Positions 22,038 through 26,816 of a DNA stretch of 26,816 nucleotides are shown here, piece by piece. The position numbers and the translations under genes are program-made. Within the stretch, counting starts at the first letter, position 1. Every line of letters begins with the position of its first letter. The DNA is taken from NCBI GenBank assembly GCA_945878065.1, contig CAMDXA010000028.1, positions 1 to 26,816 of the forward strand, in the 5' to 3' direction. Below the pieces are notes generated by a model. It was not told the DNA's origin, made no database searches, and saw only the letters and a list, made by a program, of their open reading frames with translations. Origin of the DNA: Bordetella parapertussis. Lineage in GTDB: Bacteria > Pseudomonadota > Gammaproteobacteria > Burkholderiales > Burkholderiaceae_C.

Positions 22038-23201
22038 GTGTCCGTTCAACAGCAGGGGTTGCCAGCGCAATTACAGCTTTGGGGGCGTCAACTGGGATTC
22101 TCCCAAATTGGCGTTGCCCCTGTGGATTTGTCGCATGCCGAGCCCGGATTGCTGGCTTGGCTGGCGGCGGGGCACCACGGCAGCATGGACTATATGCAGC
22201 GACATGGCCTCGTGCGGGCACGCCCGACAGAGCTGGTGCCAGGCAGCCTCAGCATCATCACCGCCCGAATGGATTATTTGCCCAGACGCTCGTCTGGTGA
22301 CGCTCCCATGCCCACTGACAACGGTGTCGCAGTTGAATCTGCTTCGTTGACAAACGATATGCCCGCATGGCTGGCGCATGAATCGCAGCGTTTGCATCAA
22401 CCCGCAGAAGCAGTGGTGTCGGTGTACGCCAGAGGGCGCGATTACCACAAGGTGATGCGCCAACGTTTGCAACAACTCGCGCATCAGCTGCAAACCGAGG
22501 TCGGGCCCATGGGCCACCGGGTGTTCACCGATTCTGCCCCGGTGTTAGAGGCTGAGTTGGCCGTGCAAAGCGGCCTGGGTTGGCGCGGCAAGCACACACT
22601 GGTGCTTCAACGGGATGCAGGCTCGTTCTTTTTCCTCGGTGAGATTTTTGTGGACATGGCATTGCCCCTGTCTGAACCGGTCAGTGACCATTGCGGCAGT
22701 TGCCACGCCTGCATCAGCGCGTGTCCTACACAGGCCATCTTGGCACCTTACCAATTGGATGCACGTCGCTGTATTTCTTATTTGACGATAGAGCACGACG
22801 GCCCCATACCTTTGCCATTGCGACCGTTGATGGGCAACCGTATTTACGGTTGCGACGATTGCCAGTTGGTGTGCCCCTGGAACAAATTCGCTGTCAGAAG
22901 CAGCCTGCCGGATTTTGATGAAAGACATGGTCTGGGCTCTGCCAAATTGGTGCAATTGATGCAGTGGGATGAGGCCATGTTTTTGCGCATGACAGAGGGC
23001 AGCGCAATCCGTCGCATTGGCCACGTGCGTTGGTTGCGCAACCTGGCGGTCGCAGTCGGCAATGCGTTGCGAGCACAACCTGCGTTGTCGGTGGATGAGT
23101 CAAATGCGTTGCGAAAAGCCGCCAGCAGATGGCAGGCACATGACAGTGAAGTGGTCAGAGAAAGTGTGGCTTGGGCTTTGGAGGGTGCACCAATGCACTA
23201 G
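22038..23201 (+). CDS. queG: Epoxyqueuosine reductase QueG
   Basis: A 387-residue cobalamin- and Fe-S-dependent enzyme performing the last step of queuosine synthesis on tRNA. Visible: IGVAPVDLSHAEPGLLAWL, YARGRDYHKVMRQRLQQLA, the catalytic Asp in FTDSAPVLEAELAVQSGLGW, RGKHTLVLQRDAGSFFFLGE, then two 4Fe-4S motifs, CGSCHACISACPTQAI and GCDDCQLVCPWN, and a short HEAT-like tail. I chose the GTG at 22038 (MSVQQQGLPAQLQLWGRQLG) because AAAGGA lies six nt upstream; the open frame runs back to 21864 through tsaE. It diverges from tsaE, with only nine bases between the chosen starts. Confidence 0.95.
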   Translation: MSVQQQGLPAQLQLWGRQLGFSQIGVAPVDLSHAEPGLLAWLAAGHHGSMDYMQRHGLVRARPTELVPGSLSIITARMDYLPRRSSGDAPMPTDNGVAVESASLTNDMPAWLAHESQRLHQPAEAVVSVYARGRDYHKVMRQRLQQLAHQLQTEVGPMGHRVFTDSAPVLEAELAVQSGLGWRGKHTLVLQRDAGSFFFLGEIFVDMALPLSEPVSDHCGSCHACISACPTQAILAPYQLDARRCISYLTIEHDGPIPLPLRPLMGNRIYGCDDCQLVCPWNKFAVRSSLPDFDERHGLGSAKLVQLMQWDEAMFLRMTEGSAIRRIGHVRWLRNLAVAVGNALRAQPALSVDESNALRKAASRWQAHDSEVVRESVAWALEGAPMH

Positions 23202-23314
23202 ATTAGATTCAAGCAATTTAGTTATTGAATCAATATGAGTTACTATTTTTTTAACTCAATTCGCTAAGATAAAACCATCTGTTGTTAAAACCGATATTCT
23301 TTCAAGGATGCATC
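23202..23314 (+). promoter_or_regulatory. Leader/promoter region of the two-gene unit, with a dyad
   Basis: TGAGTTA (23236-23242) and TAACTCA (23252-23258) form a 7-bp dyad around a T-rich loop. TAAGAT at 23265-23270 is a plausible -10 without a clear -35. AAGGA at 23304-23308 is a well-spaced ribosome site for the ATG at 23315. The dyad may be an operator or the queG terminator. Confidence 0.35.
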
Positions 23315-23857
23315 ATGGCACTCGTGGTTAAAAAATTTTTTGTCAGTCCCACACCGCGAGAAGACGGCGTGTATGTCGAAATTGTGGCGCGTGAAAGCGG
23401 CTTGTTTGCTTGGTTGTTTGCGTTGTTAAAACTCGACCCCAATTACTGCTTACGCATCCTCTACGACAAGGTGCAATACGAGTCTAGCAGTGTGTTCGGT
23501 TTTTCCAAAGTCATCATGCCGATTCATTCGGTCAGTTCCGTCTCCTTTGGCACGGTACGCCCTTGGAAATTGGCCTTGTTCTGGTTTTTCCTGTTTGCCG
23601 CAGGTGCTTATGCAGCTGCCTATTTAGAAGAAATGCAATGGGCCTTGGGATTGACGGTATCAGGTGTGGTCATCGCTATTTTGCTATTCATCCTAAACCG
23701 TGAATTGACCATTGGCGTAAAAGAAGTGACGGATACGCCTTATGACATGACGCTCAAGCGTTCCATCATCGAAGGCCAAGAAATATCAGAAGCAAAATTG
23801 GAAGAGATCACCCAAATTTTCACAGCCATTTTGGAAGCCCACAAGGCCCACAGCTGA
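23315..23857 (+). CDS. Membrane protein of unknown function, two transmembrane segments
   Basis: A 180-residue protein. The start at MALVVKKFFVSPTPREDGVY has AAGGA six nt upstream. Residues 1-80 are soluble and beta-rich (YVEIVARESGLFAW, IPMHS-like turn). Two hydrophobic segments follow, around WKLALFWFFLFAAGAYAAAY and LGLTVSGVVIAILLFILN, separated by a short acidic turn, giving both ends on one side. The C-terminal ~45 residues are charged and helical (EGQEISEAKLEEITQIFTAI). It resembles bacterial-PH-like membrane proteins in layout, but I do not recognise the family. The stop abuts the next ATG, so the two are coupled. Confidence 0.75.
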   Translation: MALVVKKFFVSPTPREDGVYVEIVARESGLFAWLFALLKLDPNYCLRILYDKVQYESSSVFGFSKVIMPIHSVSSVSFGTVRPWKLALFWFFLFAAGAYAAAYLEEMQWALGLTVSGVVIAILLFILNRELTIGVKEVTDTPYDMTLKRSIIEGQEISEAKLEEITQIFTAILEAHKAHS

Positions 23858-24586
23858 ATGAACCCATCCCCTACGCTGCATTCTCAGGTCAGAACAGGAC
23901 CTGCGCTGATCCTTGCGCAGACAAAGTCGCCGACACTGGTGTTGAATGCGGTTCACCCATCACCAGCATTGCGTGTGTCGCATGCCGGCTTGGCCCCCAA
24001 GGGTGATGTATCCCACGCCATTCCCGCATTGGTATTTGTCTGCTTGGGCAGTTTGGTATCCATCGTGACCTTGCCGCTGAGTCAGGGCAGTCACTGGGCG
24101 CGTATTCCTGTCGAACAATTGGTGGGCGACATGTCTGCATTGACCCCGCCTTGGTCGGAGCCTGCGGAGGAATTGGCCACCGTACCCACGGTTGATCCTA
24201 TCGAAGAAGAAATCGCTGCGCAGGAACAAACGCAGACTCTTGAGCCGTTCGAACTGCTCTCAGGCGTCAGTTGCCCTGCGTATTTCCCGGGTGAACAAGT
24301 CTCTGCTGCGTCTTCAGCGTTTGACGAGCATATTTGGCGCAAATTGTCTGTGCAATTGCAGGCTCAAGCCACAGAGCGCTTGGAAGTATGTGGGCCGTTT
24401 GCACTGGTGCAAAAAGACCTGATCGTTTCTCAAGGCTGCATAGAGAACGAATGCGGAACCAACGATGTGCAGTTTTTCCTGACCGCAGACAACAAAGCAG
24501 CTGTTGAAATTTATGTCGATGGGGAGTGCACCCCTTCTTCCGAACCTGGCTTTCGCTACAAAGACCTGCTGTGCGCACCGCGCTAA
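23858..24586 (+). CDS. Single-pass protein with a six-cysteine C-terminal domain, unknown function
   Basis: A 242-residue protein starting at the base after the upstream stop. Residues 1-50 are a polar, proline-containing cytoplasmic tail; a hydrophobic segment AIPALVFVCLGSLVSIVTLP follows, then an acidic linker (EEEIAAQEQTQTLEP). The C-terminal ~100 residues hold six cysteines (in SCPAYF, EVCGPF, QGCIENECG, GECTPS and LLCAPR), which suits an extracytoplasmic, disulfide-bonded domain. No known family is recognised. Coupling with the preceding two-TM protein suggests they act together at the inner membrane. Confidence 0.7.
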   Translation: MNPSPTLHSQVRTGPALILAQTKSPTLVLNAVHPSPALRVSHAGLAPKGDVSHAIPALVFVCLGSLVSIVTLPLSQGSHWARIPVEQLVGDMSALTPPWSEPAEELATVPTVDPIEEEIAAQEQTQTLEPFELLSGVSCPAYFPGEQVSAASSAFDEHIWRKLSVQLQAQATERLEVCGPFALVQKDLIVSQGCIENECGTNDVQFFLTADNKAAVEIYVDGECTPSSEPGFRYKDLLCAPR

Positions 24587-24607
24587 TTTAGCGCGCAGTA
24601 CGCTTGG

Positions 24608-24871
24608 TCAGTATTGGTTGATATCGTCTTCTCGCAATGGTTTCACGTCTGAAGATTTTTTGAATAATTTTCTGAACACCAAAAAACTGACCACAGACAC
24701 CACGGCAAATACCATCAGATCTCGGTTCAGGCTATACCCATCGAACAAGTACTGCACGCCAGACACCACCAACATGCCAATGCTGAAACCGAGCAAGATA
24801 AAAGACAGCGTCATGACCTCGGCAATGGCCAGTACAAAACTGATGATCAAAGAAATTTGGTAGGCGTCCAT
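24608..24871 (-). CDS. Short NfeD-like membrane protein
   Basis: An 87-residue protein with hydrophobic segments at about 5-40 (ISLIISFVLAIAEVMTLSFI, LLGFSIGMLVVSG) and 52-66 (LMVFAVVSVVSFLVF), then a basic and polar end. Layout and position directly behind a SPFH gene (3-nt gap) mark it as the NfeD/YbbJ partner. Typical NfeD proteins are about 140-150 residues and end in an OB-fold; that domain is missing here, and the frame simply stops after DDINQY. Whether this is a natural short form or an old truncation cannot be told. Confidence 0.75.
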   Translation of the reverse strand: MDAYQISLIISFVLAIAEVMTLSFILLGFSIGMLVVSGVQYLFDGYSLNRDLMVFAVVSVVSFLVFRKLFKKSSDVKPLREDDINQY

Positions 24872-24874
24872 GGT

Positions 24875-25753
24875 TTAGATCCTGTCGACGAGTCGCCCCA
24901 ATGTACCGCTCAAACTGTTGAGCACGTCTGTGGGTACCAACACAATCTTGGCGTTTGACCCTTTGGACAATTCTTGTACCGCATGTGCTTGGATTTTTTT
25001 GATTTCAAATGCCACGGCACTCTCGCCGCCAGAGGAGATGGCTTTGGCCACGGCGTTGACCGCATAGGCTTCGGCGTCGGCACGTATTTTCATGGCTTCA
25101 GCCTGTTTTTGGGCAGCGTACAACTGGGCATCCGCATCAAGCTCGGTGGCTTGTTTTTTTCCTTCGGCTTCGCGCACCAAAGCTCTTCTGTTGCGTTCAG
25201 CATTCAGTTGCAATTGCATCGCCTGCTTGGTTTCGATGTCAACGTCTACTTCCAAAATTTCAACCCGTGTCAGCACAATGCCCCATTCATCTGACACAGC
25301 TTTGAGGTCTTCTTCAATTTCATCGGACAAATGGCGGCGGTTGGATTGAACACCATCTAAATCGGTTTTGCCGATCACGCTGCGCACTGTGCCATTGACG
25401 ATGGTCATGATGGCGTCATCCACATTAGAAATGCGATACATGGTTTTTGAGGCGTCGGCAATCCGGTAGAGCACCGCCAATGAAATAGAAATGGTGACGT
25501 TGTCTAAAGTGATGGCATTGATCGGCTTGGGGGGCAGTTGCCGCTCTTGGATAGGTACTTTGTGTTGAACCGTTTCAATGAAAGGAATCAGCACATGCAA
25601 ACCGGCTTCCATCTTGCGGTTGTATTTGCCAAGGCGCTCAACCAACCAATTTTCTGATTGCGGGACAACTTTGATGGCGGAGCGCAGTGCCATGACGATC
25701 AGCACCACCAGAACCAGATAGATGATGTTGGAAAAAGAGATCGCTGAGTCCAT
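24875..25753 (-). CDS. SPFH/Band 7 (stomatin, QmcA-like) membrane protein
   Basis: A 292-residue protein. An N-terminal membrane anchor (ISFSNIIYLVLVVLIVMALR) is followed by the SPFH domain: VVPQSENWLVERLGKYNRKM, GLHVLIPFIETVQHKVPIQE, ITLDNVTISISLAVLYRIAD. Then comes a long coiled coil rich in Ala/Glu/Lys (RRALVREAEGKKQATELDAD ... AEAYAVNAVAK). The ATG at 25753 has AAGGA six nt upstream; the longer frame lacks one. SPFH proteins form ring-shaped membrane scaffolds and pair with NfeD proteins, as here. It is the first gene of the pair and reads away from ccoI. Confidence 0.93.
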   Translation of the reverse strand: MDSAISFSNIIYLVLVVLIVMALRSAIKVVPQSENWLVERLGKYNRKMEAGLHVLIPFIETVQHKVPIQERQLPPKPINAITLDNVTISISLAVLYRIADASKTMYRISNVDDAIMTIVNGTVRSVIGKTDLDGVQSNRRHLSDEIEEDLKAVSDEWGIVLTRVEILEVDVDIETKQAMQLQLNAERNRRALVREAEGKKQATELDADAQLYAAQKQAEAMKIRADAEAYAVNAVAKAISSGGESAVAFEIKKIQAHAVQELSKGSNAKIVLVPTDVLNSLSGTLGRLVDRI

Positions 25754-25785
25754 GTGCTTTCCTTGAAAGTTAGAAGCTAAGAGTT

Positions 25786-25800
25786 TGATAAACATTATCA
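25786..25800. promoter_or_regulatory. Fur-box-like palindrome upstream of the SPFH operon
   Basis: TGATAAACATTATCA matches the 7-1-7 Fur consensus TGATAATNATTATCA at all but one defined position, and the surrounding 17 bp (25785-25801) are a perfect 7-3-7 palindrome. It lies 32 nt before the SPFH start codon, in the divergent gap with ccoI. Fur or another Fur-family regulator is the natural candidate; binding is inference. Confidence 0.5.
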
Positions 25801-25847
25801 ATCAGAAACAGTCCAACACAAACGCTTAGAAAAGCGGTGGACTTTGT

Positions 25848-25861
25848 TTGACATAGATCAA
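25848..25861 (+). promoter_or_regulatory. FNR/ANR-type box upstream of ccoI
   Basis: TTGACATAGATCAA matches the FNR/ANR consensus TTGAY-N4-ATCAA. Its centre is about 40 nt upstream of the ccoI ATG. FNR-family control under low oxygen is the usual regulation of cbb3 oxidase assembly genes such as ccoI and ccoG, so the site fits its neighbour. Confidence 0.75.
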
Positions 25862-25894
25862 GGCATGAACCAACCAGCACTTTAGGATTCACAT

Positions 25895-26325
25895 ATGGTT
25901 TCAGCTTATGCCGTTTTAGACGATCCCGACCAATGGGCTGCTTTCAGCGTGCCTGACCCTGACTCGCAAGATGCTGACAAAACACAAGGTGTCTGGCATT
26001 CGCAGGTGGTGGTTGAAGGCATGCACTGTGGTTCCTGTGCGTTGAATGTGGAAAAAGCATTGTGCGCTGTGCCAGGGGTCACACAAGTGACGGTGAACGG
26101 GGCTACCCATCGCGCAGAAGTCGTCTGGCGAGCTGATAAGGTCAAACCTTCGCAATGGCTGAATGCCTTGCACGATGCCGGTTATGAGGCGGTACCTGCA
26201 AACGACCACGTGGCCCGGACACAAGGCCAACAAGACGTAAGGCGTCAACTCTGGCGCTGGTCCGTGGCCGGTTTTTGCATGATGCAAGTGATGATGTACG
26301 CCTTGCCGCCTTATGTGTCTTCGGA
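25895..26325 (+). pseudogene. ccoI: ccoI 5' fragment (Cu+ P-type ATPase), broken by a deletion joint
   Basis: The first ~143 residues of CcoI/FixI, the copper-transporting ATPase for cbb3 oxidase. Present are the N-terminal region (MVSAYAVLDDPDQWAAFS), the heavy-metal-binding domain with VVVEGMHCGSCALNVEKALC, and the start of the first membrane segment (WRWSVAGFCMMQVMMYALPP). After SSD, homology ends and the frame reads 14 unrelated residues to a stop at 26368. The remaining ~600 residues (CPC copper site, phosphorylation DKTGT, ATP-binding domain) are absent. The following bases are ccoG in another frame. A real deletion and an assembly error are both possible. Confidence 0.82.
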
Positions 26326-26816
26326 TATGCGCGTTTCCAAAGCGCCATGTTTGACCGCGACACATTGATCGTGACCTATGACGAAAGACGTGGCGAACCG
26401 CGTGGCAGCCGTTCAAGGCATGTCGCATTGACTGACACCGGCTTAGGCGCTTGCGTGGATTGTGACTTGTGTGTCCATGTATGTCCAACGGGCATCGATA
26501 TCCGCAATGGTTTGCAATATGAGTGCATTGGATGTGCAGCCTGTGTCGACGTCTGTGACAGTGTCATGGAAAAAATGGGTTACGACAAAGGATTGATTCG
26601 TTATGCCACCCAAAATGCCATACAAAACGGGTGGAATAACTCGTTGATGTGGCGCAGAATTTTCCGCCCCCGCGTATTGATATACACCGGGGTGTTGTGG
26701 ACCTTGATTTTGATCTTGGGTTTGAGTTTGTGGCTGCGTATGCCACTCAAAGTGGATGTGATTCGCGACAGAGGAATGCCCCGCATCACGCAGCAAGGTG
26801 ATATTGAAAATGTGTA
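26326..26816 (+). pseudogene. ccoG: ccoG 3' part (cbb3 oxidase accessory Fe-S protein), 5' half missing
   Basis: From 26326 the frame reads YARFQSAMFDRDTLIVTYDE, then GLGACVDCDLCVHVCPTGID and YECIGCAACVDVCDSVMEKM, two 4Fe-4S ferredoxin motifs, then a membrane segment (VLIYTGVLWTLILILGLSLW). This is the second half of CcoG/RdxA/FixG, a cupric reductase-type protein for cbb3 oxidase assembly. The N-terminal membrane half is absent; the first in-frame ATG after the joint is 26347. The frame is still open at the window end. The normal partners ccoS and ccoNOQP should lie between ccoI and ccoG and are missing here. Confidence 0.85.

Noticed and set aside
25785..25801. FNR box (TTGAT...ATCAA)
   Set aside because: The half-sites are there but spaced by 7 rather than 4 nt; the Fur 7-1-7 motif explains the palindrome better.

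Overview
The window looks like a chromosomal segment of a betaproteobacterium, most likely Burkholderiales/Comamonadaceae (Limnohabitans or Rhodoferax-like). This rests on protein character and on neighbourhoods such as tsaE-amiC, mutL-MFS-miaA and ccoI/ccoG; the genus is inference. Most of it is compact housekeeping DNA, with one clearly accessory island at about 9.2-13.4 kb.

Layout. 1-9.3 kb: a DEAD-box helicase (minus strand, cut by the window edge), an AbrB/PIN toxin-antitoxin pair, ettA, a regulator with an N-terminal HTH and a C-terminal receiver, an acyl-CoA ligase, a BLUF blue-light sensor, and a two-gene unit of a luciferase-like monooxygenase and a core (MesD-like) methionine synthase. 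9.2-13.4 kb: the accessory island. 13.4-23.2 kb: hemerythrin, SDR, then the minus-strand series mutL-MFS-miaA-rluA, a DedA protein, tsaE-amiC and queG. 23.3-26.8 kb: two tightly coupled genes of unknown function, an SPFH/NfeD-like pair, and a ccoI start joined directly to the second half of ccoG.

The island is the most interesting part. It consists of two versions of one chromosomal interval (methionine synthase 3' end, hairpin, CRISPR repeat, cargo, terminator, hemerythrin 3' end) placed head to tail. The junction is near 11,765, where a degraded hemerythrin 3' end abuts a second, diverged methionine synthase 3' end. The left version carries an MqsRA module, a 5'-truncated EthD gene and a HigBA-like module; only 18 nt of a CRISPR repeat survive, now inside the mqsA reading frame. 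The right version is a collapsed type II-C CRISPR-Cas9 locus: two repeats around one 30-nt spacer, a cas9 with a large internal out-of-frame deletion whose 3' remnant runs straight into a repeat, no cas1 or cas2, and an apparently intact tracrRNA that still matches the repeat.

The guide-RNA half of the system (one crRNA unit plus tracrRNA) therefore looks able to work while the effector is dead. Three toxin-antitoxin modules lie in the first 12 kb. A separate deletion-like joint at the right edge removes everything normally found between the start of ccoI and the middle of ccoG, downstream of a good FNR-type box.
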